A DNA stretch of 64,000 nucleotides from JADKCZ01 sp963786945 (lineage in GTDB: Bacteria > Myxococcota > Myxococcia > Myxococcales > Anaeromyxobacteraceae), in NCBI GenBank assembly GCA_963786945.1, contig CAWBAO010000003.1, positions 124,001-188,000 on the forward strand. The letters run 5' to 3'. A model generated the notes under the pieces. The model was not told the DNA's origin, searched no databases, and saw nothing but the letters and a program-made list of their open reading frames with translations. Shown piece after piece: positions 21,898 through 30,850 of the stretch; position 1 is the first letter of the stretch, and each line of letters opens with the position of its first letter. Position numbers and translations under genes: made by a program.

Positions 21898-24198
21898 ATG
21901 ATCCGTCAAGACATCCTCCAGGCGTTCCCCGGCCTCTTCGGCAAGCAGCGCGTCAACGGGCGCGAGCTCGACGTGGACGAGACCATCACCCGGCTCTCCC
22001 GGGAGATCGACCCGGCCATCGCCGCGGCGCTGGCGGCCCGGCGCGCCATCCTCCAGTCGCCGGCCCCGGTGGCCGAGAAGTACGCCTGGCCGAGGTGGGA
22101 CGAGTCGTTCGAGGATCCGATCTCCGGGAGGACCTGGACCTTCCGCCAGGTGGTGCAGGGGCTGGTCGACAACTTCCAGGGGCGCGAGAGCCCCTGGCGC
22201 TGGCGGCTCAACGACGAGGTGGCCATCCCCGAGCACGTCCACCCGTCGCGGAACCCGGGGCTGGAGCTGACCGGGCCGTGGGCGCCGCTCGACATGGCCT
22301 TCAACGCGCTCAACAGCCCGGCGCCCATGAACATGCCGGACTTCGAGGACGCCTCGCCGCCCCACTTCCACCCCGAGGGCGCGCCGGCCAGCGAGCCGGT
22401 GGGGGTCTTCGCGGCCATGCAGAACGCCAAGGACATCTTCGCCGGGAAGTGGACCGGCCGGCCCTACCAGGTGGTCAAGAAGGGCAAGACCCGCAGCTAC
22501 CAGATCGACAGGCCGCCGGCGCAGTGGCCCACCCGCCTGGCCCGTCCGCCCAGCATCCACCTCCGCTACGACCACGTCACGGTCGACGGCCGGCCCGCCC
22601 CCGGGCTGGTGGTCATCACCGTGCTCTGGACGCTCAACAACTTCGACGCGCTGCGGGCCGCCGGCAGCGGCGTCTACTTCTACATCCCCAAGATGCAGAC
22701 CCCCCGCGAGGCGCTCATCGTCGAGCGGCTGCTCTCCCGGATCGAGGAGCTCATCGGCGTCCCGGCGGGCACCATCAAGGTGAAGATGCTCTACGAGGAG
22801 GGCATGGCCGGCCGCTACCTCACCGCCATCGCCTGGACCTTCCGGCGCCGCCTGCTGGGCACCAACGTCGGCCGCTGGGACTACCTGGGCAGCCTCATCG
22901 AGATGTGGAAGGACGACCCCAGGGGCGTCTTCCCCGATCCCCAGTCGGTCGGGATGGCCACGCCGAACATGATCGCCTACCAGCGCTACAACGCGCTGCT
23001 CATGCTCATGGGCGGCCTGAAGGGCGGCGAGCTCACCAACGCCTCGCCCATCGGCGGCATGGCGGCGGTGATGATCTACCAGAAGGGCGATCCCTACGGC
23101 CGCTCCCGCTACAACCCGCTGGCGCTGCGCGCCATGGTGGTGGACAAGCTCCGGGAGCGGCTCCTCGGGCTGGTGTTCGTCCCGGAGGTCGCGGCGGCGG
23201 CGAGGCCGACGCTCGACGACATCCTGGCCGGCCGCGCCAGGGGCAGGCTCTACGACTGCTACCGCCAGAGCTGGGTGGCCAGCCCCGAGGTCGAGTACGT
23301 GGCGGCCGGCAACGGCCCGCTGCAGGCCAGGCTGGCCGACCTGCAGGCCCTCATCGACCGGCCGCTGGAGACGGTGGACGCCAACGGCAAGGCGGTGCCG
23401 ACCATCGGCAGCGGGCTCTCGCCGGCCGAGCGCGAGCTGCTGCAGTCGCGCGGCGTCCTCGACGCCGCGGGGCGCATCACCCCGAGCCTGGTCACGCGGG
23501 AGTCACTCGACGCGCCCGAGAAGCTGCTCTCCGCGGAGCTGTGGGAGGCCATCTACCGGCCGCCCACCGGCGAGGTCACCATCGAGCACGTCCAGCACTC
23601 GTTCTACATGGCGGCCAACTACGGCTTCCAGATCCTCAACGGCAACTTCGCCGCCGCCATCGACGACTACGAGCTGAAGCTGCGCTTCATGAACGACCTC
23701 GCCACCTACCGCATCTACGTGTCGTGGCTCTGGTCGCTGGCCCACCACCAGGCCCCCATCACCCGGGACGGCCACCTGCTCCGGCAGGAGCTCACCGAGG
23801 ACGGCGTGGTGCTGGGGAAGAAGGCCGAGCCGGTCAAGGCCGGGGCCCGCTTCGACCGCGCCCTCTTCGAGAAGGTCTTCGCCTACCACGACGAGTGGAC
23901 GGCGGCCTTCTTCGCCGAGCAGGACCGGGGCGGCGCGCCGGGCCGCTTCGACCGCGCCAAGGCGCCGGTGATCATGGCGCTGCTCAAGCGGCAGCTGCTC
24001 TCGCCGCGCTACGTCCAGCACAGCGCCCGGGTGCTCTTCATCATCGGGCAGGCCCGGCCCGCCCTCCACGGGCAGATCCTGGAGGCCATCTTCGACCTGT
24101 CCCGGGAGGAGGTCGTCCGCCGCGTCCAGGCCGGGACCATGGACCGGGCGGCGCTCGAGGCCCACGACTACGCCCTGGACCTGGCGGGCGCGCCCTGA
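21898..24198 (+). CDS. Malate synthase-like enzyme (AceB family, extended)
   Basis: A 766-residue protein with a TIM-barrel of the malate synthase type. Residues about 135-165 read NALNSPAPMNMPDFEDASPP, matching the family's MADFEDA block. YFYIPKMQTPREALI matches the acidic active-site strand, and GTIKVKMLYEE and LLGTNVGRWDYLGS match the GLNCGRWDYI block. Malate synthase condenses glyoxylate with acetyl-CoA. It is over 200 residues longer than AceB (about 530), with an extra C-terminal helical region, so the substrate may differ. GGAAGGAA precedes ATG 21898. No isocitrate lyase gene is in the window. Confidence 0.72.
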   Translation: MIRQDILQAFPGLFGKQRVNGRELDVDETITRLSREIDPAIAAALAARRAILQSPAPVAEKYAWPRWDESFEDPISGRTWTFRQVVQGLVDNFQGRESPWRWRLNDEVAIPEHVHPSRNPGLELTGPWAPLDMAFNALNSPAPMNMPDFEDASPPHFHPEGAPASEPVGVFAAMQNAKDIFAGKWTGRPYQVVKKGKTRSYQIDRPPAQWPTRLARPPSIHLRYDHVTVDGRPAPGLVVITVLWTLNNFDALRAAGSGVYFYIPKMQTPREALIVERLLSRIEELIGVPAGTIKVKMLYEEGMAGRYLTAIAWTFRRRLLGTNVGRWDYLGSLIEMWKDDPRGVFPDPQSVGMATPNMIAYQRYNALLMLMGGLKGGELTNASPIGGMAAVMIYQKGDPYGRSRYNPLALRAMVVDKLRERLLGLVFVPEVAAAARPTLDDILAGRARGRLYDCYRQSWVASPEVEYVAAGNGPLQARLADLQALIDRPLETVDANGKAVPTIGSGLSPAERELLQSRGVLDAAGRITPSLVTRESLDAPEKLLSAELWEAIYRPPTGEVTIEHVQHSFYMAANYGFQILNGNFAAAIDDYELKLRFMNDLATYRIYVSWLWSLAHHQAPITRDGHLLRQELTEDGVVLGKKAEPVKAGARFDRALFEKVFAYHDEWTAAFFAEQDRGGAPGRFDRAKAPVIMALLKRQLLSPRYVQHSARVLFIIGQARPALHGQILEAIFDLSREEVVRRVQAGTMDRAALEAHDYALDLAGAP

Positions 24199-24217
24199 GG
24201 CGCCAGGCCCCGGCCGC

Positions 24218-24727
24218 TCACGTGGCCGGGGCCACGGCCTCCAGCACCGCCTCGAGCGCGGCCTCGTCGAGCCCGCCCCGCGCCACCACCTCCGGCGAGC
24301 CGGGCGGCTCGTAGTCGAGGCCCACCCCGGGCAGGAGCGGCGCCGCCCCGGCCCGGGCCGCCGCCCACAGCCCCTTGGCGTCGCGCCCCTCGCACTCGGC
24401 GGGCGGCGTCGCCACGTGGACCTCGACGAAGCGCGGCGCCAGGGCGCGGGCGCGCTGGCGGTGGGCGCGCCGGTGGGCGGTGGCGGCCACCAGCACCACC
24501 AGCCCCTGCGAGGCCAGCAGCGCGGCCAGGCGGGCCAGGGTCTCGTAGAAGGCATCGCGCTCGGCGGGCGCGTAGCCCGGCTCGGGGACCAGGGCCCGCC
24601 GGACCTCGTCGCCGTCCAGCAGCACCGCCGGGACGCCGGACGCCCGCAGCCGGGCCAGGGCCCGCCCGGCCAGGGTCGACTTGCCCGAGGAGGGCAGCCC
24701 GGTGAACCAGGCGACCACGCCGCTCAC
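24218..24727 (-). CDS. cysC: Adenylyl-sulfate (APS) kinase
   Basis: A 169-residue P-loop kinase. GLPSSGKST at residues 10-18 is the Walker A motif, LDGDEVRRAL binds APS, and GLVVLVAATAHRRAHRQ, VEVHVATPPAECEGRDAKGL and YEPPGSPEV match the CysC end. It phosphorylates APS to PAPS. GTG 24727 is the start; it overlaps the stop of the upstream phosphotransferase gene in a GTGA junction. No sulfurylase (cysD/cysN or sat) is nearby, so it may serve sulfation or a specialised pathway rather than assimilation. Confidence 0.8.
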   Translation of the reverse strand: MSGVVAWFTGLPSSGKSTLAGRALARLRASGVPAVLLDGDEVRRALVPEPGYAPAERDAFYETLARLAALLASQGLVVLVAATAHRRAHRQRARALAPRFVEVHVATPPAECEGRDAKGLWAAARAGAAPLLPGVGLDYEPPGSPEVVARGGLDEAALEAVLEAVAPAT

Positions 24728-25812
24728 GCGAAGAGCTCCTCGGCCCAGGCCGGGTCGAAGGCGGGCGCGTCGAGGGCCCGCTCGGCCAGGCCGAGCAGCG
24801 CGTCGCGGCCGCCGGCCGAGAGGCCGGGGTAGAAGCGCGGGCAGGCCAGCACCAGCGCCCGCCACGCCAGGAACGGCGCCGCCACCTCGAGCAGCCCGAC
24901 GTCACCGCTGGCCGCGAGGTAGCGCGACCAGGCCCGGCGCCACAGCGGGCCGAGCCCGCGCCAGGCTCCTGGCCGGTCCAGCGCGAAGAACGGGTAGTTG
25001 ATGGTGAGCGCCACCAGGTCGTCGGCGGGATCGCCGAGCCCGCCGCGGCTCGAGTCGAGCAGCGTGAAGCCGGTCCCGGGGCCGAAGATGACGTTGAAGG
25101 GGTGGAAGTCGCCGTGGGTCCGCCTCAGCCGCGAGGCGCGCGGGCGCAGCCGCCAGCGCCACGCCAGGGCCCGGGACTCCAGCGCCTCGAGCCGCGCCGG
25201 GGAGGCCGCCGGCACGTCGTCGCCGTAGCCGTCGACGATGCCGAAGATCCCCTCGCCATGCCCCACCAGGTCGCGCACCGCGCGCCGCCAGGCCACCGGG
25301 GCATCGACCGGGGCGGCGTGGAGCCGGGCCAGCCAGTCGACCAGCGCGTCGCAGCGGGCCAGGTCGAGGTCGGCGGCGCCGCGCCCTGCCACCTCGCGCA
25401 GGTCGTCGGCGTAGGGGCGGCCCTCGGCGAACTCGGTGACCAGGTAGGGCTCGCCAGACCCGCGCAGCGAGATCGGGGCGCCGTCCGGGCCGATGGCGCC
25501 GACGTCGAGGGCGGCCACGTGGCCGGGGATCCGGCCGAAGCCGTCGTACGCCAGCACCAGCCCGTCGAAGCGGTCGGCGCGCCGGTCATGGCCGAAGGGG
25601 TTGGGGGCCATGGTGCGGAACACCAGGGCGCGGCGGCGGCCGCCCGGATCGACGACCGTGAGCCGGAGCGGCGCGCCATACCCCTCGGCCTTGCCGGTGG
25701 CCCCCGCGGACGCGGCGGCCGCGTCGGGCGAGAGCGGCTCCACCTTCTCGAGCCGGCCACCCGGCACCAGGGCCGCCGCCAGCCTGCCGAGCCCCTCGTC
25801 GAGCTGCGCCAC
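24724..25812 (-). CDS. Aminoglycoside phosphotransferase (APH)-fold kinase
   Basis: A 362-residue protein of the APH/choline kinase fold. An N-lobe with RALVFRTMAPN and YLVTEFAEGRPY is followed by the catalytic loop RRTHGDFHPFNVIF (HGDxxxxN) and the metal-binding TLLDSSRGGLGDPADDL, where the usual ID is LD. The phosphate acceptor is unknown; homologues act on small molecules or sugars. It is translationally coupled to cysC by a GTGA overlap. A two-kinase unit of this kind suggests a joint activation-and-transfer pathway, which I cannot name. Confidence 0.65.
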   Translation of the reverse strand: MAQLDEGLGRLAAALVPGGRLEKVEPLSPDAAAASAGATGKAEGYGAPLRLTVVDPGGRRRALVFRTMAPNPFGHDRRADRFDGLVLAYDGFGRIPGHVAALDVGAIGPDGAPISLRGSGEPYLVTEFAEGRPYADDLREVAGRGAADLDLARCDALVDWLARLHAAPVDAPVAWRRAVRDLVGHGEGIFGIVDGYGDDVPAASPARLEALESRALAWRWRLRPRASRLRRTHGDFHPFNVIFGPGTGFTLLDSSRGGLGDPADDLVALTINYPFFALDRPGAWRGLGPLWRRAWSRYLAASGDVGLLEVAAPFLAWRALVLACPRFYPGLSAGGRDALLGLAERALDAPAFDPAWAEELFA

Positions 25813-25827
25813 GGCCCCGTCCCGTGC

Positions 25828-26115
25828 TCAGTACGGGCCGACGCGGGGCCTCTCGGCCGGCCGGGACTCCTGCGTCCGGCGCTTGTTCCTGAACTGGGCG
25901 TCGGTCTTGGTCCGGTTGGACGACTTGCGCGTCGAGAGGCGGGAGGGGCGCGCCCCGGGCGCGTCCTCCAGGACGTAGGCCGCGTGCTTGCCGGCGTGCT
26001 CCGACTCGTTGTGCGCCGCCGAGCGCTCGGCGCGGGTGATCCGTTCCGTCTTCTTGGCCTTCTTGGGCCCTGACCGCTCCAGCTCGTAGCGGAACCGCTC
26101 CGCCTTGGTCGCCAT
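25828..26115 (-). CDS. Small highly basic protein of unknown function
   Basis: A 95-residue protein with more than a quarter Lys and Arg: ERSGPKKAKKTERITRAERSA, RLSTRKSSNRTKTDAQFRNKRRTQ. No signal peptide or membrane segment is seen. It could bind nucleic acid or be a spore/stress-type basic protein. Start ATG 26115 has a near-perfect Shine-Dalgarno AGGAGG eight bases upstream, which is unusual among its neighbours and suggests efficient translation. It ends 15 bases before the APH-like gene. Confidence 0.6.
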   Translation of the reverse strand: MATKAERFRYELERSGPKKAKKTERITRAERSAAHNESEHAGKHAAYVLEDAPGARPSRLSTRKSSNRTKTDAQFRNKRRTQESRPAERPRVGPY

Positions 26116-26286
26116 CTTGTCCTCCTGCAGCGGGTCGCCTTCCCCGCACTCCAAACCTGCGCCCCTCTTCGAGGCGGTGCAAGGCGACCGGACCCTCCCG
26201 GATGGGCAGCCACTCGCGGGTGCGCTGCCGGTGCCCGTCCGGCCCGGGCCTGCTCCTGCCCGAGCCGGGGCGCGGCCTCTCCAGGG

Positions 26287-27024
26287 TCAGGGCATCGCCG
26301 CCTGGACCCGCTGGAGGACCCGGGTCGGCCCGCCCAGCACGTCCGCGTCCTTCACCGGGACCCGCTTCTCACCCAGGGCCAGGCGAAGCACGAAGTCGTC
26401 GCCCTGGCGCTCCACGGGCCGGCTGCCGAACGGGCCGAGGTACTCGGCGTCGTCGACGAGGCCGTCCTGGTTCCGGTCGTACAGCCAGGCCGTGACGCCC
26501 TCGTCGTAGAAGTGGTCGCCGTCGAGGTCGACGGCGTTGAAGACGAAGACGTCGACGCGCCCATCGCGGTCGGTGTCGATCCAGTGGTAGTTCATCCAGT
26601 GCATCTTCGTGAAGGCCTTGTCGAAGAGCGGGCCGCCATTGAAGACGAGGTAGTCCACCTTCCCGTCGCCGTCGAGGTCGAGCAGGAAGCCGAAGTCCTG
26701 CGTGTCCTTGCCGAAGGCGAACTGCACGGGCGGGCCCTCGCTGCGGAATCGGGCCAGCTCGAGGCGCCCCGCGCCGTCCGGCAGGTCCACGGCCTTCACG
26801 ACCTCTCGCCGCGCCCCACCGAGCGAGCCATAGAGGCCCTTCACCGCGTCGTCGACCGCCCCGTACACCGCGAGGCGCCGCTCCGCCCGGTAGGGGCCGA
26901 GGCCGGAGGTGGCCGCCCCCAGGTCGGGCACCGATCGGGCCCCGGCGCAGGCCATCAGGGCCAGCGAGGTCACCCCCACCGCGACGAGACCACGTGACCA
27001 TCCGCGCCCGTGCGACGCATCCAT
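26287..27024 (-). CDS. Lipoprotein with four calcium-binding-type DxDxDG loops
   Basis: A 245-residue protein with a signal peptide and lipobox ending LMAC (Cys near 26). The mature part contains DLDGDGKVDYLVF, DTDRDGRVDVFVF, DLDGDHFYDEG and DRNQDGLVDDAEY, evenly spaced acidic loops of the EF-hand/dockerin/VCBS type. They are interspersed with beta strands, so the fold is likely a beta-propeller-like or FG-GAP-like calcium-bound scaffold on the membrane surface. The start region has no good Shine-Dalgarno but GGGGAGGCGG lies seven bases upstream of the ATG. Its substrate or partner is unknown. Confidence 0.7.
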   Translation of the reverse strand: MDASHGRGWSRGLVAVGVTSLALMACAGARSVPDLGAATSGLGPYRAERRLAVYGAVDDAVKGLYGSLGGARREVVKAVDLPDGAGRLELARFRSEGPPVQFAFGKDTQDFGFLLDLDGDGKVDYLVFNGGPLFDKAFTKMHWMNYHWIDTDRDGRVDVFVFNAVDLDGDHFYDEGVTAWLYDRNQDGLVDDAEYLGPFGSRPVERQGDDFVLRLALGEKRVPVKDADVLGGPTRVLQRVQAAMP

Positions 27025-27174
27025 GGCCGCCTCCCCTGCCTGGGCCGCTCGCCGTCCACTCGCCGGTGGCGCCGTCGGGGCCCGGATCGTCGATTAGCCT
27101 GTCGGTCAGCGTCGCGCAAGGCGTCGGGAGGAAGGCCCCCGGCCAGGGCCCTCTCCGCCGGCCACCGGCGCTGG

Positions 27175-27180
27175 TAGGCT
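27175..27180 (+). promoter_or_regulatory. -10 hexamer TAGGCT of the GST gene (leaderless type)
   Basis: TAGGCT ends six bases before ATG 27187; no Shine-Dalgarno lies between. Confidence 0.45.
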
Positions 27181-27186
27181 GCCCAG

Positions 27187-27855
27187 ATGTCCAAGCCCAC
27201 CCTCGCCTACTTCGCCGCCCGCGGCCGCGCCGAGCTCATCCGCCTGGTCCTCGCCGAGGCCGGCGTCGACTACCAGGAGCATCCCGTCGGCCACGGGACG
27301 CCACCGCTCAACGGGCGCCCCACCGACTTCCAGGCGCTCAAGGCCACGCCCTGGCTCCCCTTCGGGGCCGTGCCGATCTGGGAGGAGCCGGACGGCTTCC
27401 TGCTGGCCCAGAGCGCCGCCATCGCCAGCCACCTGGCGCGCACCCACCAGCTGCTGGGGACGACGCCGCGCGAGGCGGCGCAGTGCGAGCAGATGATCGG
27501 CGCCTACGACGACGTGCGCGCCGAGCTGCGCAAGGTCGCCACCGTCGCGCCCGAGGGGCGGGCCGCGCAGCGCGCGCAGCTGGAGAAGGAGTTCCTGCCG
27601 CGCTGGTTCGGGTACTTCGACCGGCTGCTCCGGGCCAACCGCGGCGGCGCCGGCTGGGTGGTGGGCGACTCGTTCACCGTGGCCGACCTGGCGCTCTGGT
27701 ATCTCGTCGAGTCGTGCCAGGACAACGGGTTCGGCGCCGCGGTGGCCGCCTACCCGGCGCTGGTCGCCCATGCCGAGCGCGTCGCAGGGCGCCCGCGCGT
27801 CGCCGAGTACCTGAGGTCGCCGAGGCGCCACCCCTTCGTGCCGCTACCGCGGTAG
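27187..27855 (+). CDS. Glutathione S-transferase family protein
   Basis: The protein is 222 residues long. The N-terminal thioredoxin-like domain begins TLAYFAARGRAELIRLVLAEAG, matching the alpha/mu/sigma-type GST start with the catalytic Tyr near residue 8, and has the cis-proline segment FGAVPIWEEPDG and the QSAAIASHLAR glutathione-binding helix. The all-helical C-terminal domain carries WVVGDSFTVADLALWYLV. Anaeromyxobacter-type bacteria may lack or have little glutathione, so the thiol cofactor is uncertain. It converges on the phytoene dehydrogenase-like gene with a 12-base overlap of the 3' ends. Confidence 0.85.
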   Translation: MSKPTLAYFAARGRAELIRLVLAEAGVDYQEHPVGHGTPPLNGRPTDFQALKATPWLPFGAVPIWEEPDGFLLAQSAAIASHLARTHQLLGTTPREAAQCEQMIGAYDDVRAELRKVATVAPEGRAAQRAQLEKEFLPRWFGYFDRLLRANRGGAGWVVGDSFTVADLALWYLVESCQDNGFGAAVAAYPALVAHAERVAGRPRVAEYLRSPRRHPFVPLPR

Positions 27856-29454
27856 CCAGCGGTCCCGGCCCCGGCGCGTGTCGCGCAGGATCTCGCGCGC
27901 CGCGTTGTAGCCGCAGGCCCCCATGACGCCGCCGCCCGGGTGGGTGGCGGCGCCGCACAGGTAGAGCCCCGGCACCGGCGTCCGGTAGTCGGCGGCGCCG
28001 GGGAATGGGCGCATCGAGAAGAGCTGCGACAGGCCCATGGCCCCCTGGAAGATGTTGCCGCCGGTGAGCCCGAAGCGGCGCTCCAGGTCCAGCGGCGAGA
28101 GCACCTCGCGGTGGAGCACCGAGGCGCGGAAGCCGGGGGCGTGGCGCTCCAGCAGCTCGAGGCAGCGGTCGGCGAAGGGCTCCTTCACGTCGTCCCAGTG
28201 CCCCTCGGCGAGGTGGTAGGGGGCGTACTGGACGAAGATCGACATGAGGTGCCGCCCGGGCGGGGCCACCGTGGGATCGACCACCGAGGGGATGGTGGCC
28301 TCGAGGATGGGTTCGCGCGAGGGCCGGCCGGCCCGGGCGTCGTCGAAGGCCCGCTCCATGTACTCGAGCGACGGGCAGACGTGGATGGTGCCGCGGTGCT
28401 GCGGGCCGGCGGCGCCGGGACGGGCGGTGAAGTCGGGGAGCCGCGAGAGGGCCAGGTTGATCTTCAGCGAGGCGCTCGAGTAGTCGATGGCACGGACCGC
28501 CTCGACCACCTCGTCCGGCAGCTGGCGCGCCCCCACCAGGCCGAGCAGGGTGACGGTGGCGTCGGCGCACGAGGCCACCCGGCGCGCCGCCAGCTCGGTG
28601 CCGTCGGCCAGCACCACGCCGCAGGCGCGGCCGTCGCGCACCTCGATGCGGGCCACCCGGGCCCCGGTCCGGACCTCGGCGCCGTGGGCGCGGGCCGCCG
28701 ACGCCAGCGCCTCGGGGAGCGAGCCCATGCCACCCTTCACGTAGCCCCAGACGCCGCGGGCCCCGTTGCACTCGCCCATGACGTGGTGGAAGAGGACGTA
28801 GGCGGTGCCGGGGGTCGAGGGCGAGGCGAAGGCGCCGATGATGGCGTCGGTGGCCAGCGTGGCCTTGAGCTGGTCCGACTCGAACCAGCGATCCAGGATG
28901 GTCCGCGCCGGTGCGGTGAGGATCTCCACGGCGCGCGGGCCGTCGGCGCCCAGCCGGCGGAAGCGGAGCGCGGTCCGGCCCAGCCGCACCAGGTCGCCGA
29001 GGCGGCGGGAGAACGGGTCCGGCGGCGTCTCCAGCAGCGTCGGCTCGATGGCGCCGGCGATGCGGAGCAGCATGGCCTCGTAGGCGGGGAGCCGCTCGGC
29101 GTCGCGCGCCGAGAAGCTCGCCACCTCGCGCCGGTTGAGGGCCGGATCCGGGCCCATGAGCAGCGAGCGGCCGTCGGGGAAGGGGGTGAAGGAGGAGGGA
29201 TCCCGCGGCAGCACCTGGTAGCCGTGGCGCGCCAGCTCGAGGTCGCGGACGATCTCGGGGCGGAACAGGCTCACCACGTAGGCGGCGGTGGAGACCCGGT
29301 AGCCCGGCCAGGTGGTCTCGGTGGTGCAGGCCCCGCCCACCCGGTCGAGCGCCTCGAGGACCAGCACCTTCTGGCCGGCCCGGGCCAGGTAGGCGGCGGT
29401 GACCAGGCCGTTGTGGCCGGCCCCGACGACGATGACGTCCCAGTGGGTGGCCAT
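27844..29454 (-). CDS. Phytoene dehydrogenase-like FAD oxidoreductase
   Basis: A 536-residue flavoprotein. The FAD-binding motif VIVVGAGHNGLVTAAYLARAG is at 8-28, followed by EALDRVGGACTTE. Near the end YLCGAATHPGGGVMGACGYNAA matches the carotenoid-desaturase/COQ-type C-terminal FAD block. Between them are an insert with a substrate channel and KGGMGSLPEALA. Family members desaturate or isomerise carotenoids, or act on other long-chain isoprenoids and retinol; the substrate is not clear because no other carotenoid genes lie here. ATG 29454 gives the family-length N-terminus. Confidence 0.82.
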   Translation of the reverse strand: MATHWDVIVVGAGHNGLVTAAYLARAGQKVLVLEALDRVGGACTTETTWPGYRVSTAAYVVSLFRPEIVRDLELARHGYQVLPRDPSSFTPFPDGRSLLMGPDPALNRREVASFSARDAERLPAYEAMLLRIAGAIEPTLLETPPDPFSRRLGDLVRLGRTALRFRRLGADGPRAVEILTAPARTILDRWFESDQLKATLATDAIIGAFASPSTPGTAYVLFHHVMGECNGARGVWGYVKGGMGSLPEALASAARAHGAEVRTGARVARIEVRDGRACGVVLADGTELAARRVASCADATVTLLGLVGARQLPDEVVEAVRAIDYSSASLKINLALSRLPDFTARPGAAGPQHRGTIHVCPSLEYMERAFDDARAGRPSREPILEATIPSVVDPTVAPPGRHLMSIFVQYAPYHLAEGHWDDVKEPFADRCLELLERHAPGFRASVLHREVLSPLDLERRFGLTGGNIFQGAMGLSQLFSMRPFPGAADYRTPVPGLYLCGAATHPGGGVMGACGYNAAREILRDTRRGRDRWLPR

Positions 29455-29522
29455 CGCGGCACCTTGGCGCCGGGGCGCGCCGGAGGCCATGTCCCGGGTG
29501 GGGCGTGGGCCGGCGGCGAGGG

Positions 29523-30773
29523 CTACGGCAGGTCGTCGCCGAGCAGGTCCGGCCCGGCGGCGGCGATGGCGCGCCGCAGGGCGGGGAGGCGCCAGTGGTA
29601 GGCGAGGCTGGCGAGCAGCACCACGCTCGCCATGCCCGAGAGGGTGGCGGCCACGCCGATCCGGTGGGCGAGGAGGCCGGCCAGGAGCGCGCCGAAGGGG
29701 GCCACGCCCACGAAGAGCGTCGAGAACAGCCCCATCACCCGGCCGCGGAGCTCCCGTGGCGCCAGCCCCTGCAGCAGGGTCATGGTGCCGGCCATCTGCG
29801 TCACGAAGCCGAGCCCGGTGACGAGGAGCGCGGCCAGCGAGAGCGGCGTGGAGCGGGACAGGCCGAGCACGACCACGCCCACGGCGAGGAGCGTGGCGCC
29901 GACGCCGATGCGGCGAGCCAGCCCGCCGAGCCCGCCGCGCCGCAGCAGCAGCACGGTGGCGCCGGCGAAGGCCCCCACGCCCGCCAGCGCCTGGAGCCAC
30001 CCGAAGAGCGTGGCGCCGCCATGAAGCACCTCGCTCGCCACCACCGGCAGGAGCGTGACGTAGGGCATGGCGAGGAGGCTGGAGCAGGCGAGCAGGAGGA
30101 GGAGCGCCCGGACGTGGGGCGTCGCCCAGGCGTAGCGGAGCCCCTCGCGCAGGTGGGCGCGGTGCCCGCCGGGCGGGGTGGCCGCCTGCGGGGGCACCTT
30201 CATGACGAGGAGCGCGTAGAAGGTGCCGAGGAAGGAGAGCGCATTGAGCGCGAAGCACCAGCCCTCCCCCACCGTGGCCACCGCCCAGCCCGCCAGCGCC
30301 GGGCCGACGGCCCGGCCGGCGTTGACGATCGACGAGTTGAGGGCGATGGCGTTGGGCATGTGCTCGCCGGCCACGTCGGCGAGGAGCGCCTGGCGCGCCG
30401 GGATCTCGAAGGCGTAGGTGAGCCCCAGCATGGTGGCCAGCACCACCACGTGCCACGGCTGCACCGCGCCGAGGAGCGTCACCACGGCCAGCAGCGTGGC
30501 CTGGACGATGGCGTTGGCCTGGGTGGCGAGCACCAGCCGCCGGCGCGGGTAGCGGTCGGCCAGCGAGCCGGCCCAGATCCCGAGCAGCGAGACCGGCAGC
30601 TGGCCCAGGAAGCCGACCAGCCCGAGCAGCTGCGACGAGTGGGTCAGGCGCCAGATGAGCCAGCCCTGGGCGACCGACTGCATCCAGGTGCCGGCCAGCG
30701 AGATGGTCTGGCCGGCGAAGAAGAGCCGGAGCGACGGGTTCTCGAGCGAGCGGAGTGGTCCGGGCCAGCGCAC
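29523..30773 (-). CDS. MFS exporter of the EntS/MFS_3 type
   Basis: A 416-residue transporter with about 12 helices. RLFFAGQTISLAGTWMQSVAQGWL, GSLADRYPRRRLVLATQ and FEIPARQALLADVAGE match the family that contains enterobactin exporters and related drug exporters. The second half has LAPRELRGRVMGLFSTLFVG. Substrate unknown. The GTG start at 30773 follows a TAGAGT hexamer by six bases with no Shine-Dalgarno, a leaderless pattern. The gene is followed by the phytoene dehydrogenase-like gene after 68 bases in the same direction. Confidence 0.82.
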   Translation of the reverse strand: MRWPGPLRSLENPSLRLFFAGQTISLAGTWMQSVAQGWLIWRLTHSSQLLGLVGFLGQLPVSLLGIWAGSLADRYPRRRLVLATQANAIVQATLLAVVTLLGAVQPWHVVVLATMLGLTYAFEIPARQALLADVAGEHMPNAIALNSSIVNAGRAVGPALAGWAVATVGEGWCFALNALSFLGTFYALLVMKVPPQAATPPGGHRAHLREGLRYAWATPHVRALLLLLACSSLLAMPYVTLLPVVASEVLHGGATLFGWLQALAGVGAFAGATVLLLRRGGLGGLARRIGVGATLLAVGVVVLGLSRSTPLSLAALLVTGLGFVTQMAGTMTLLQGLAPRELRGRVMGLFSTLFVGVAPFGALLAGLLAHRIGVAATLSGMASVVLLASLAYHWRLPALRRAIAAAGPDLLGDDLP

Positions 30774-30779
30774 CGGCGC

Positions 30780-30785
30780 ACTCTA
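30780..30785 (-). promoter_or_regulatory. -10 hexamer TAGAGT of the MFS exporter gene
   Basis: On the minus strand TAGAGT is followed by six bases and then the GTG start. No Shine-Dalgarno sequence is present. Confidence 0.5.
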
Positions 30786-30850
30786 CGCCGGTCCGCGATG
30801 GGAGGCCCCGGCGGCGAGACGCCTGGCGTTCCGGCGCCGACGCCGCGTCC

